Part shown: piece after piece, positions 52,666-61,096 of the stretch
How the letters are laid out: each line of letters begins with the position of its first letter
Position numbering within the stretch: the stretch's first letter is position 1
NCBI RefSeq assembly: GCF_025751435.1
Contig: NZ_JAOWKY010000001.1
Span: 186,001-250,000, forward strand
Direction of reading: 5' to 3'
Origin: Albidovulum marisflavi
GTDB lineage: Bacteria; Pseudomonadota; Alphaproteobacteria; Rhodobacterales; Rhodobacteraceae
DNA length: 64,000 nucleotides
The notes under the pieces: generated by a model
Database searches by the model: none
What the model was told of the DNA's origin: nothing
Seen by the model: the letters and a program-made list of their open reading frames with translations, nothing else
Position numbers and translations under genes: made by a program

Positions 52666-53007
52666 TCAGGGATGCCGCGCCTCGGCCCCAAGTTGCACGA
52701 CCAGCATGTAGTACAGCACCGCACGATACTTCGGGTCGCCTGCCGCGCCGTACATCTCGACCGCCGCCCGGATCGCCTCTGGCAGATCGTGCCCATCGGG
52801 CAGGGCGAGCTTGCGCACAAGGAAATTGCGGCGTATCCGCGCCAGTTCTGCGGGGCTGTCCACATCGACGATCCCACCGTCAGGCACGAAGATCGTGGGC
52901 CCACAGCCGTCCACCACCCGTTCCAGCAACGGCATGTCGGGGTCAAGGCCGCACTTGCCGCTGAGCTCGGCGGCATAGAGCGCGATCAAAGCCTCCCTTC
53001 GGCCCAT
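52666..53007 (-). CDS. DUF2853 family protein
   Basis: This is a 113-residue helical protein. Blocks CGLDPDMPLLERVVDGCGPTIFV, AELARIRRNFLVRKLALPDG and KYRAVLYYMLVVQLG match DUF2853. No function is known. It is transcribed on the minus strand 90 bp downstream of ahcY and after its terminator, so it likely has its own promoter in the intervening 90 bp. Confidence 0.85.
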   Translation of the reverse strand: MGRREALIALYAAELSGKCGLDPDMPLLERVVDGCGPTIFVPDGGIVDVDSPAELARIRRNFLVRKLALPDGHDLPEAIRAAVEMYGAAGDPKYRAVLYYMLVVQLGAEARHP

Positions 53008-53049
53008 GGGCGTTCCTCCGGCCAGAAGGATAGATCGGATCGCATCCGT

Positions 53050-53082
53050 CGCAAGAAAAAACCCCCGCCGAAGCAGGGGTTT
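53050..53082 (-). terminator. rho-independent terminator after ahcY
   Basis: AAACCCC (53058-53064) and GGGGTTT (53076-53082) form a stem with an 11-base loop, and on the minus strand are followed by TTTTTTCTTGC. It lies 16 bp beyond the ahcY stop. Confidence 0.8.
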
Positions 53083-53097
53083 CCGGGTTCCATCCGC

Positions 53098-54492
53098 TCA
53101 GTAGCGGTAGTGGTCCGACTTGTAGGGTCCGTCGACTGTCACGCCGATATAGTCGGCCTGCTCGGGGCGAAGCTGGGTCAGCTTGACGCCAATCTTGGCA
53201 AGATGCAGCCGCGCGACCTTTTCATCCAGGTGCTTGGGCAGGATGTAGACCCCGGGCTTGTACTCCGCCCCCTTGGTCCACAGCTCGATCTGCGCCAGGA
53301 CCTGGTTGGTAAAGGAGGCCGACATCACGAACGACGGGTGGCCCGTCGCGTTGCCGAGGTTCAGAAGACGCCCTTCGGACAGAAGGATGATCTTGTTGCC
53401 CGACGGCATCTCGATCATGTCCACCTGGTCCTTCACATTGGTCCACTTGTGGTTCTTCAGCGCGGCGACCTGGATCTCGTTGTCGAAATGGCCGATGTTT
53501 CCGACGATGGCCATGTTCTTCATCTCGCGCATGTGCTCGATGCGGATCACGTCCTTGTTGCCGGTGGTGGTGATGAAGATGTCGGCGTCATGCACGACGT
53601 CTTCCAGCACCACGACTTCGAACCCATCCATGGCCGCCTGCAGCGCGCAGATCGGATCCACCTCGGTCACCTTCACGCGCGCACCCGCACCGCGAAGGCT
53701 GGCGGCGGACCCCTTGCCCACGTCGCCGTACCCGCAGACGACGGCGACCTTGCCCGCCATCATCACGTCGGTCGCGCGGCGGATGCCATCGACCAGGCTT
53801 TCCTTGCAGCCGTACTTGTTGTCGAACTTCGACTTGGTGACGCTGTCGTTGACGTTGATCGCCGGGAAGGGCAGAAGGCCCTTCTTGTGCAGGTCGTAAA
53901 GGCGATGGACGCCGGTAGTGGTTTCCTCGGACACGCCACGGATCGCGTCGCGCTGCCTGGTGAACCAGCCCGGGCTTTCCTTCAGGCGCTTCTTGATCTG
54001 GTTGAAGAGGCAGATTTCCTCGTCCGAGGTGGGCACCTCGATCAGCCCGGTTTCGCCCGCCTCGACCCTCGCGCCCAGCAGGATGTAAAGCGTCGCGTCC
54101 CCGCCGTCGTCGAGGATCATGTTGCAGGCACCTTCCGGGAACTGGAAGATCTGGTCGGTGTAGGCCCAGTATTCCTCAAGCGTTTCGCCCTTGATGGCGA
54201 AGACCGGAATGCCGGCCTCGGCGATCGCCGCCGCGGCGTGGTCCTGGGTGGAAAAGATGTTGCACGATGCCCAGCGGACATCGGCGCCAAGCGCCCTTAG
54301 CGTCTCGATCAGGACCGCCGTCTGGACCGTCATGTGCAGCGATCCCGCGATGCGCGCGCCCTTCAACGGCTTCGTCGTTCCGAACTCCTCGCGCAGCGCC
54401 ATCAGGCCCGGCATCTCGGTTTCGGCGATGTCGAGTTCCTTGCGGCCGTAGCCCGCCAGCGCGATGTCGCGCACGACATAGTCCTTGGCCAT
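53098..54492 (-). CDS. ahcY: adenosylhomocysteinase AhcY
   Basis: AhcY splits S-adenosylhomocysteine to adenosine and homocysteine, relieving product inhibition of methyltransferases. The 464-residue protein has the substrate domain ([31 protein letters not shown]), the NAD domain ([18 protein letters not shown]), and the C-terminal DHYRY with the conserved Lys and Tyr. GGAG precedes the ATG at 54492. It lies near hvrA/regA, as in other Rhodobacteraceae, although separated here by two plus-strand genes. Confidence 0.97.
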   Translation of the reverse strand: MAKDYVVRDIALAGYGRKELDIAETEMPGLMALREEFGTTKPLKGARIAGSLHMTVQTAVLIETLRALGADVRWASCNIFSTQDHAAAAIAEAGIPVFAIKGETLEEYWAYTDQIFQFPEGACNMILDDGGDATLYILLGARVEAGETGLIEVPTSDEEICLFNQIKKRLKESPGWFTRQRDAIRGVSEETTTGVHRLYDLHKKGLLPFPAINVNDSVTKSKFDNKYGCKESLVDGIRRATDVMMAGKVAVVCGYGDVGKGSAASLRGAGARVKVTEVDPICALQAAMDGFEVVVLEDVVHDADIFITTTGNKDVIRIEHMREMKNMAIVGNIGHFDNEIQVAALKNHKWTNVKDQVDMIEMPSGNKIILLSEGRLLNLGNATGHPSFVMSASFTNQVLAQIELWTKGAEYKPGVYILPKHLDEKVARLHLAKIGVKLTQLRPEQADYIGVTVDGPYKSDHYRY

Positions 54493-54646
54493 CGGCCATA
54501 CTCCTTCGATCGAATTTGACCGGTCAGATAACACCCGAAGCCAAACGGGGCAACATGCGTGTTTCCGGCACCCACCCGTGTTGACAGGCCCGCCCGCCAG
54601 AACGACAGTCGCCGCCGTCGAGCCTGACAAGTCCTGGGAATGCGCA

Positions 54647-55120
54647 ATGGTGACCCTTCGTCCGATGACCGAAATCGAATTTGCCGACTGGAGCGTGATG
54701 TCGCGCGACGGCTACGCGGCGGACCTGCAACGGGCACACGGCATATCGCCGGACGAGGCGCGGAGGCTTGCGGACGCTTCCCTCGACAGGCTTCTGCCTG
54801 ACGGCATGGCGACCCCCGATGCGTATGTGTTCAGCGCAGAGAACCACGAAGGCAATGTCGTGGGCTGGCTGTGGATCGCGATCAGGCGTGAATGGGGAAG
54901 GGTGGAGTGCTTCATCTACGATATCGGCATATACGATCCGCATCGTCGCAAAGCATACGGCCAGGCCGTGCTTGCCGCGCTTGATCCAATCGCCGGCAAA
55001 CTTGGCGCGACATGCCTCGGCCTGCACGTCTTCGGCGACAATCCTGCCGCCGTGGCGCTTTATGAAACGGCTGGATTCCGGGTCACGGAACTGACGATGA
55101 GCAAGGCGGTCGCGAATTGA
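54647..55120 (+). CDS. GNAT-family N-acetyltransferase
   Basis: This is a 157-residue GNAT enzyme: [14 protein letters not shown] opening, [19 protein letters not shown] with the acetyl-CoA-binding region, and the C-terminal [20 protein letters not shown]. It transfers an acetyl group to an unknown amine. The ATG at 54647 is the usual N-terminus; the upstream frame is antisense to ahcY. Its stop overlaps the next gene (TTGA). Confidence 0.87.
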   Translation: MVTLRPMTEIEFADWSVMSRDGYAADLQRAHGISPDEARRLADASLDRLLPDGMATPDAYVFSAENHEGNVVGWLWIAIRREWGRVECFIYDIGIYDPHRRKAYGQAVLAALDPIAGKLGATCLGLHVFGDNPAAVALYETAGFRVTELTMSKAVAN

Positions 55121-55707
55121 AACAGCCCCGCGCCTGGCAACGGATGCTTTCGGGCCGCAGGCTTGATCTGCTGGATCCGACGCCGATGGATATCGAGATC
55201 GAGGACATCGCCCACGGCCTGGCCTTCGTCGCGCGATGGAATGGCCAGACGCTGGGGGACTGGCCCTATTCGGTGGCCGAACATTCGCTTCTGGTCGAGC
55301 GGATCTTTACCCGGCTGAATCCCGGCATTGCCGCACGCTGGCGGCTTGCGGCGCTTTTGCACGATGCGCCGGAATACGTGATTGGTGACATGATCAGCCC
55401 GGTGAAGGCGGCGGTCGGCCCCGGCTACGGTGCGCTTGACGAACGGCTGACGGCGGCGGTGCATCTGCGTTTCGGACTGCCCGCCGTCCTTCCGTTGCTG
55501 ATCAAGAAACAGATCAAGCGCGCCGACCGCATCTCTGCCTGGCACGAAGCCGTGAAGATCGCAGGTTTTACCGAGAGCGAGGCAAGACGGTATTTTGGCC
55601 AGCCAGAATTGCCGCTGACCGGACCGGTCCGCATCGTCTTACGGCCCCCGGTCGAGGTACGGGCGGAATTCCTGAAAAGATTCACCGCGCTTCTGGACGA
55701 GAGTTGA
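55117..55707 (+). CDS. HD-domain phosphohydrolase
   Basis: This is a 196-residue metal-dependent HD hydrolase of the YfbR/nucleotide-phosphatase type: the metal ligands lie in YSVAEHSLLVE, LAALLHDAPEYVIGD and IKRADRISAWHEA. It probably dephosphorylates a nucleotide. The start is TTG overlapping the GNAT stop (TTGA); an in-frame ATG at 55144 is the alternative. It converges with hvrA. Confidence 0.86.
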   Translation: MKQPRAWQRMLSGRRLDLLDPTPMDIEIEDIAHGLAFVARWNGQTLGDWPYSVAEHSLLVERIFTRLNPGIAARWRLAALLHDAPEYVIGDMISPVKAAVGPGYGALDERLTAAVHLRFGLPAVLPLLIKKQIKRADRISAWHEAVKIAGFTESEARRYFGQPELPLTGPVRIVLRPPVEVRAEFLKRFTALLDES

Positions 55708-55743
55708 AAAGGCGCTTCCTTTTACGGGCGCCGTTGCAAGTGT

Positions 55744-56058
55744 TCAGATCGCAAGATCTTCCAGAGATTTTCCGGACTTCAACGCGGCTTCGGCCCAGCG
55801 CGGCTTGCGGCCGCGGCCGGTCCAGGTTTCAGATGGATTCGCGGGGTTGGCATATTTGGGTTTCGCAGGCGCGCGTTTGCGAACAGGCGCCGCACCCAAG
55901 AGCTCGTTGAGCGAAAAGCCAAGGGATTTCGCCTTTTCCTCAACAGCGGCAAGGGCTTCTTTCTTCTTGCGCTGCTCGAACTCGTCAATCGCGCGCGCCA
56001 CCTGGGTTTGAAGCGACTTGAGTTCCTTCAGAGACATGTTGGTAAGGTCGACAGACAA
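55744..56058 (-). CDS. hvrA: H-NS-family nucleoid protein HvrA
   Basis: HvrA/Spb is an H-NS-like regulator of photosynthesis and energy genes, next to regA in Rhodobacter. The 104-residue protein has an N-terminal coiled coil (MSLKELKSLQTQVARAIDEF) and a C-terminal DNA-binding hook YANPANPSETWTGRGRKPRW, matching the H-NS signature TWTGRGRKPRW. The start is TTG at 56058 with GAGGAGG six bases upstream; an ATG at 56037 would remove seven residues. It is downstream of regA on the minus strand. Confidence 0.92.
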   Translation of the reverse strand: MSVDLTNMSLKELKSLQTQVARAIDEFEQRKKKEALAAVEEKAKSLGFSLNELLGAAPVRKRAPAKPKYANPANPSETWTGRGRKPRWAEAALKSGKSLEDLAI

Positions 56059-56091
56059 AACAATCCTCCTCGCAGGTCAGTTTTACTGACG

Positions 56092-56125
56092 TGCAATTAA
56101 CTTCCATTAAGTCCGATTAATTGCA
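56092..56125. promoter_or_regulatory. inverted repeat and helically phased ATTAA boxes before hvrA
   Basis: TGCAATTAA (56092-56100) and TTAATTGCA (56117-56125) form a perfect 9-bp inverted repeat with a 16-base centre. Three copies of ATTAA (56096-56100, 56106-56110, 56116-56120) are exactly 10 bp apart, so they face the same side of the helix. A second inverted repeat, GTCAG-TTTTA-CTGAC (56076-56090), lies between this element and the start codon. The location between the regA stop and hvrA start makes it a likely promoter/operator, perhaps for autoregulation by the AT-binding HvrA; this is inference. Confidence 0.6.
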
Positions 56126-56142
56126 ACCTTTTCGTTGCGAAT

Positions 56143-56697
56143 TTATTTCGGACTGCGCTTTGCGAGAATTCTTTGAAGCGTTCTGCGATGCATGTTCAAA
56201 CGCCTTGCGGTTTCGGATACGTTCCGATCGCACAGTTCGTAAACCCGCTGAATATGTTCCCATCGAACACGATCGGCAGACATCGGGTTTTCCGGCGGCG
56301 GGGGCAGCATTTCCCCCCTGGCCAGAAGCGCGTTCGTGATGTCATTCGCATCGGCGGGTTTGGAAAGATAGTCGGTGGCCCCGATTTTAACCGCCGCTAC
56401 GGCGGTGGCGATCGCCCCGTAGCCGGTCAGCACCACGACGCGGCAATCAGGCCGCCGTTCGCGAAGGGCTTCGACAACGTCCAGCCCGTTCCCGTCCTCA
56501 AGCCGCAGGTCCACCACCGCGTAGGCGGGCGGACGCGCCATCGCCGCGGCCTTGCCCGCAGCGACGCTTTCGGCCGTCTCGGGCAGGAAGCCCCGCTTTT
56601 CCATCGCGCGGGCAAGGCGCGAAACGAAGGGCGCGTCGTCATCGACAAGAAGCAGGGTCCGGTCCGCGCCCAATTCCGCAAATTCGTCTTCGGCCAT
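56143..56697 (-). CDS. regA: redox response regulator RegA/PrrA (ActR)
   Basis: RegA is the global redox regulator partnered with RegB. The 184-residue protein has the receiver domain with phospho-Asp in YAVVDLRLEDGNGLDVV, the proline-rich PPPPENPMSADRVRWEHIQRVYE hinge in shorter form, and the invariant C-terminal helix-turn-helix ETARRLNMHRRTLQRILAKR. The ATG at 56697 is the standard start. It sits between senC and hvrA on the minus strand. Confidence 0.97.
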   Translation of the reverse strand: MAEDEFAELGADRTLLLVDDDAPFVSRLARAMEKRGFLPETAESVAAGKAAAMARPPAYAVVDLRLEDGNGLDVVEALRERRPDCRVVVLTGYGAIATAVAAVKIGATDYLSKPADANDITNALLARGEMLPPPPENPMSADRVRWEHIQRVYELCDRNVSETARRLNMHRRTLQRILAKRSPK

Positions 56698-56760
56698 GCC
56701 GCCCTCGGTTGCTGCTGACAAGATCGTTCTAGGGGCAATACCCCCGCCGGTCAAATGCCC

Positions 56761-57393
56761 CTACCGGGCCGCGTCCACGAAGCATGCGACGCTTTCGGCC
56801 AGCTTCTGGGACGATGTTTCGCGCGAATAGAATTCGACGAAACCCTGACCGGGCAGCATGAGGTATGTCTGTGTCATGTGATCGACCAGGTAATAGTCGT
56901 CATCCGGGTTTTCCGGCGCCTTGTAATAGGTCTTGTAGGCGTTGGCCGCGGCGCGGATCTGTGCCTCGGTCCCGGTCAGGCCGATCAGGCGCGGATGAAG
57001 GTAATCGGTCCATTCCTTCAGGACCTCGGGCGTGTCGCGGCGTGGATCGACCGAGATGAAGACAGGCGTAACGTCATAGCCCATTTCGTCAAGCACATCG
57101 ACCGCTTCGACATTGCGCCCCATGTCGGCCGGGCAGATATCGGGACAGAACGTGTAGCCGAAATAGACGAGGCTGGGCTTTGTCAGGACGTCGCGGTCCG
57201 TGACCGTCCTGCCATCCTCATCCACCAGCGTGAAGGCGCCGCCGACCGCGCCGGAGCCGCCTGCGATGACACTTTGACGGCAGTTCGCGAAGGGATCGCT
57301 GCCGTGCTGCTGCGTCACGGCGAAGATACCCACCAGCAGGATCGCGATGGCTGACCCTGACGCTATGGCGATACGGCTGGGGGAAATGGACAT
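56761..57393 (-). CDS. senC: SenC/PrrC (Sco-family) copper-binding redox protein
   Basis: This is a 210-residue membrane-anchored thioredoxin-like protein: N-terminal signal-anchor (about residues 5-25), the Cu-binding CxxxC in YFGYTFCPDICP, and the downstream His in DHMTQTYLM. Sco/SenC/PrrC proteins deliver Cu to cytochrome oxidase and influence RegB signalling. The start at 57393 lies 81 bp from regB, which is divergent. It is co-transcribed with regA and hvrA. Confidence 0.95.
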   Translation of the reverse strand: MSISPSRIAIASGSAIAILLVGIFAVTQQHGSDPFANCRQSVIAGGSGAVGGAFTLVDEDGRTVTDRDVLTKPSLVYFGYTFCPDICPADMGRNVEAVDVLDEMGYDVTPVFISVDPRRDTPEVLKEWTDYLHPRLIGLTGTEAQIRAAANAYKTYYKAPENPDDDYYLVDHMTQTYLMLPGQGFVEFYSRETSSQKLAESVACFVDAAR

Positions 57394-57474
57394 GTTATCC
57401 GCCTCGGCTACGTTGATTGGCTTGCCGACTGCAACTATCAAGCTCGTGACCCGTTTTCCAGTGCCGGGGGCAGG

Positions 57475-58863
57475 ATGACCAGTTCACATCCGCAGGACGA
57501 ACGCGACGTTCCTGTCGAATTCCAGGGCGTCCGCGTCCGCCTGAGAACGCTGATCCTTCTGCGATGGGCCGCCATCGCGGGACAGGTTGCCGCGTTGACC
57601 GTCGCCTCGGGTCCCCTGAACCTTGCGATACCGCTTGGCCCTTGTTTTCTGCTGGTTGGCTTGGCGATTGCGGCAAACATGGCCGCCATCACGGTGTTCC
57701 CCGAAACGAAGCGTCTGTCCGAAGGCCAGACGCTGGCAAGCCTGCTTTTCGATACCGCGCAGCTTGCTGTCCTGCTGTCCCTGACCGGCGGACTATCGAA
57801 CCCGTTCGCCTTTCTGATCCTGGCGCCTGCGACAATTGGCGCCACCGTGCTTGGCGCCAGGTCAAGCGTCGCTATCGCGCTCGTGACCATCGCGGTCGTC
57901 ACGATGGTCGCATGGTTCCACCTTCCCTTGCGCACCGACGCAGGGGTCGAGATCGCGACACCCGCCATGCTGAGCCTCGGCCACTGGCTGGCGATCGTCA
58001 TCGGCGTCACCTTCCTGTCGATCTACGCGGGCCGCGTCGCGTCCGAGATACGCTCGATGAGCCGGGCGCTGCTGGCGACGCAGATGGCGCTGGCGCGCGA
58101 GCAGAAGCTGACCGACCTGGGCGGGGTCGTCGCAGCCGCGGCGCATGAGCTGGGAACTCCGCTTGCCACCATCAAGCTCGTCAGCGCGGAGCTGGCCGAT
58201 GAGCTGGACGACCGTCCCGAGCAGCGCGACGACGCGCTTCTGATACGGCGTGAGGCCGACCGCTGCGCCGAGATCCTTCGGTCGATGGGGCGCGCCGGAA
58301 AGGACGACCTCCACCTGCGCGCGGCCCCCGTTTCCGCCGTGCTGCGCGAGGCGGCGGAACCGCACCTCGATCGCGGCCGCGACGTCCGGTTCGAGCTTTC
58401 ACCGGCGGCGGGCGGCTCGGACCGGGAACCGACGATCCGCCGGCGTCCTGAAGTCATTCACGGGCTGCGCAACCTGATCCAGAACGCCGTGGACTTCGCG
58501 CGCGCCACGGTCTGGGTCGAGGCAAGATGGAGCGCGGAGCGCCTGGTGCTGAGGATCGTGGACGACGGCAATGGCTTTCCGCCACATCTTCTGGGACGGA
58601 TCGGGGATCCGTTCATCCGCCGGCGGCCCGCCGAACCCGCGCCGGGACGACCGGAATACGACGGGATGGGGCTGGGCCTGTTCATCGCCAAGACACTGCT
58701 TGAGCGGACGGGCGCCGAGATCACCTTCGCCAACGGGAGCGATCCGTTCCTGGCAGAGGCCGAGCGCCCCGAGCGCTGCGGCGCCATCGTCGAGGTGGTT
58801 TGGCCGCTTTCACGCATTGGGCAGCCATCTTCAGGTCCGCTCGGTGAAAACTTAAGGCATTGA
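57475..58863 (+). CDS. regB: redox sensor histidine kinase RegB/PrrB
   Basis: RegB phosphorylates RegA when oxygen is low. The 462-residue protein has six membrane segments (about 25-190), the conserved ubiquinone-binding loop GGLSNPF at 105-111, the phospho-accepting H224 in AAAHELGTPLATI, and the redox cysteine C264 in READRCAEILRSMG, aligned with H225 and Cys265 known in R. capsulatus. The ATPase domain N-box is LIQNAVDFA and G2 YDGMGLGLFIAKTL. It is divergent from senC. All key residues are intact, so it should be a functional sensor. Confidence 0.97.
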   Translation: MTSSHPQDERDVPVEFQGVRVRLRTLILLRWAAIAGQVAALTVASGPLNLAIPLGPCFLLVGLAIAANMAAITVFPETKRLSEGQTLASLLFDTAQLAVLLSLTGGLSNPFAFLILAPATIGATVLGARSSVAIALVTIAVVTMVAWFHLPLRTDAGVEIATPAMLSLGHWLAIVIGVTFLSIYAGRVASEIRSMSRALLATQMALAREQKLTDLGGVVAAAAHELGTPLATIKLVSAELADELDDRPEQRDDALLIRREADRCAEILRSMGRAGKDDLHLRAAPVSAVLREAAEPHLDRGRDVRFELSPAAGGSDREPTIRRRPEVIHGLRNLIQNAVDFARATVWVEARWSAERLVLRIVDDGNGFPPHLLGRIGDPFIRRRPAEPAPGRPEYDGMGLGLFIAKTLLERTGAEITFANGSDPFLAEAERPERCGAIVEVVWPLSRIGQPSSGPLGENLRH

Positions 58864-58889
58864 GAATACCACGAAAAAGCCTTGGTTGG

Positions 58890-58904
58890 TTAAGCACCTG
58901 TTAA
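58890..58904 (+). promoter_or_regulatory. perfect CtrA-type binding site (TTAA-N7-TTAA)
   Basis: TTAAGCACCTGTTAA at 58890-58904 is an exact match to the CtrA consensus TTAA-N7-TTAA and sits in a longer near-palindrome, GTTAAGCACCTGTTAAC. It lies 50 bp upstream of the DivL-like gene and 27 bp past the regB stop. In a high-GC genome two TTAA at this spacing by chance is rare. Binding by CtrA is inference from the motif. Confidence 0.6.
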
Positions 58905-58953
58905 CCCATTCGCATGAACCCTCGCAGCCGGGGGTTGGAAGAGGGTGTGGATC

Positions 58954-60522
58954 ATGTCCCCGGCGCTCGTTTTCGCGGTCATCGTGGCGGCTTCCGCCTT
59001 TGCGGCAGCTGCTACGGCTGTTCTGACGCTTATCCTTTTCGAAGACTGGCGCCGGGTCCGTCAGCAGGCCAGTGATCCAGGCCCCCACCCGAAGCCTCAT
59101 GTCTTCCTCTTCGAGGATCGCGAGCTGGTCGACACCAATTCTTCGGCGTGTTCGCTGTTGTGCTCTCTGCCCGCCGGGCCCAGCGACTGGCTGCGCCTGA
59201 TGGCCTATCTTGCTCCGCGTTTTGCCGATCTTGCCCCGGCCCTTGAAAACGGGGCAGGGGCAGGGGGACTTACCTTGCGCGCGAAGGACGGCGGCACGCT
59301 TGAGATCACGGGCGGCAAGTCCCTGCTGCTGAGGCTGGCGTACATTCCGGGCGGCGCGCAGGATGAGCCGGCGCCCGACGTTTCCTGCCGACGCGCTCAG
59401 CAAGAGGAACTTGACTGCCTGCGCGAGACCCTTGACGCGCTGCCACTGCCCATCTGGCGCACATCGGCAGACGGAACCGTGCTGTGGGTCAACCGCGCCT
59501 ACGTCGCGGTCGCTGCCACTTCGGCGGGCTGCAGCGAAGACGAACTAGCCTGGCCGCTGCCAAACCTTCTGGATCGCGCCCCGCCCGCGCGCTCCGAAGA
59601 ACCCCGGCGGCTGCGGCTGGCCGGCAGCCCGTCGCATTGGCTGCAGATCGAGACCGTGGCGCTTCCCCGCGCCGATCTTCACGTCGCGCTGCCAGCCGAT
59701 GCGCTGGTGCAGGCCGAGACGACCCGTGAAGAGATGATGCAGACGCTTGCCAAGACATTTGCCGGACTGCCGATCGGCCTTGCCGTCTTCGACTGCAAGC
59801 GCCAGCTCGTGCTATTCAATCCAGCCTTGGCCGACCTGACTGATCTGCGGCCCGAATTTCTGATGACGCGGCCGCAGTTTCACGCGTTCTTCGACCGCCT
59901 TCGGGACCAGCGCATGATACCGGAGCCGCGCAATTATCATACTTGGCGTCAGGAAATCGCGGACATCGAGAGCGCCGCGGCATCGGGCCATTACGAGGAC
60001 ACCTGGAACCTGCCCTCGGGCGTGACCTACAGGGTCACCGCCCATCCGCATCCTGACGGCGCGCTTGCGCTGTGGTTCGCGGATGTCAGCGCGGACATCT
60101 CGCTGACCCGACGCTTCCGGGCCGAGCTTCAGACCTGTCAGGAGGTATTCGACCAGTTGGAAACGGCGATCGCGGTGTTTTCCGCTGCCGGCGTGATGAC
60201 GCTGTCGAACAGCGCCTTTTCCGGGCTTTGGGGGTTCGACGCGACGCTTGCAGTTGCTCCGGTGGATGTTGCCGACATGATCGCGCTATGGCAGGCGCAG
60301 ACAGATCCCTCACCGGTCTGGGAAGCGCTGCTGCGTCACCTGTCGGATCTTGACGCGCGCGAAACCTGGTCGGGAACGGTGCGCACGCTTGTCGGCACGA
60401 GCATCCTGGTCAGCGCGACGCCGCTTGGCGGCGGGGCGACGATGCTGTCGTTCGACACGAACGCCGCAACGGCCACGAAGCCGGCGGCCCGTTCCCGAAT
60501 GCTGCCCCTGCCGGCGCTCTGA
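58954..60522 (+). CDS. divL: DivL-like PAS-domain protein lacking a kinase domain
   Basis: This is a 522-residue protein with an N-terminal membrane segment (about residues 3-30) and two or three PAS-type regions: LDALPLPIWRTSADGTVLWVNRAYV (blocks, about 155-180), FAGLPIGLAVFDCKRQLVLFNPALADL (about 275-300), and LETAIAVFSAAGVMTLSNSAFSGL (about 400-425). It ends before any HisKA/ATPase domain. Caulobacter DivL has the same position before tsaE but keeps a kinase-like domain; Rhodobacter DivL is known as a PAS protein without one. GAGGG sets the ATG. The name is inferred from synteny and architecture. Confidence 0.75.
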   Translation: MSPALVFAVIVAASAFAAAATAVLTLILFEDWRRVRQQASDPGPHPKPHVFLFEDRELVDTNSSACSLLCSLPAGPSDWLRLMAYLAPRFADLAPALENGAGAGGLTLRAKDGGTLEITGGKSLLLRLAYIPGGAQDEPAPDVSCRRAQQEELDCLRETLDALPLPIWRTSADGTVLWVNRAYVAVAATSAGCSEDELAWPLPNLLDRAPPARSEEPRRLRLAGSPSHWLQIETVALPRADLHVALPADALVQAETTREEMMQTLAKTFAGLPIGLAVFDCKRQLVLFNPALADLTDLRPEFLMTRPQFHAFFDRLRDQRMIPEPRNYHTWRQEIADIESAAASGHYEDTWNLPSGVTYRVTAHPHPDGALALWFADVSADISLTRRFRAELQTCQEVFDQLETAIAVFSAAGVMTLSNSAFSGLWGFDATLAVAPVDVADMIALWQAQTDPSPVWEALLRHLSDLDARETWSGTVRTLVGTSILVSATPLGGGATMLSFDTNAATATKPAARSRMLPLPAL

Positions 60523-60580
60523 CGCGGCAGGTCTCAGCAATCGGCTTGCCGCCAACGCACGCTCGGCTAAAAGTCGGCGC

Positions 60581-61096
60581 ATGGATCCCAACACCGACCA
60601 TCCGACCCGGATCGAGCTTCGCCTGCCGGACGCCCAGGCGACCGAGGCCCTGGCGCGCCGCCTTGCGCCGTTGCTGCGCGGTGGCGACACGATCCTGCTT
60701 GAAGGGGATATCGGCGCAGGCAAGACCCATTTCGCCCGCGCACTGATCCGAACGCGCCTTCAGGCGATCGGACTGGACGAGGATGTCCCTTCCCCCACCT
60801 TCACCATCGTCCAGACCTACGACGCCGGTGACGTGGAAATCTGGCATGCCGATCTGTACCGGCTGTCCGGCGCGGACGAGATATGGGAACTTGGGCTGGA
60901 TGACGCCTTTCGCACCGCGATCTGCCTTGTCGAATGGCCTGACCGACTGGGTCCGTTCCGGCCCGAAAGCGCCCTGTCCCTGCGGTTCGAGGCGCTGCCC
61001 GATGATACGCGGCGGCTGGTGATCCGCGCCGATGGCGGTCGAGCGCTACAGATATTGGCCATCGTCAGCACGGAGGCGCAGCATGGCCGGGCGTGA
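60581..61096 (+). CDS. tsaE: tRNA t6A-synthesis ATPase TsaE
   Basis: TsaE is the ATPase that helps TsaB-TsaD in t6A synthesis. The 171-residue protein has the Walker A LLEGDIGAGKTHFARAL, the PSPTFTIVQTYD block, HADLYRLSGADEIWELGLDD and CLVEWPDRLG. The ATG at 60581 gives the normal N-terminus. The stop overlaps amgK by 14 bp. Confidence 0.96.
   Translation: MDPNTDHPTRIELRLPDAQATEALARRLAPLLRGGDTILLEGDIGAGKTHFARALIRTRLQAIGLDEDVPSPTFTIVQTYDAGDVEIWHADLYRLSGADEIWELGLDDAFRTAICLVEWPDRLGPFRPESALSLRFEALPDDTRRLVIRADGGRALQILAIVSTEAQHGRA

Noticed and set aside
54493-54646. Possible S-adenosylhomocysteine riboswitch before ahcY
   Set aside because: I looked for the conserved core in the ahcY leader and saw no matching stems or loop sequence. 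A covariance-model search would settle it.
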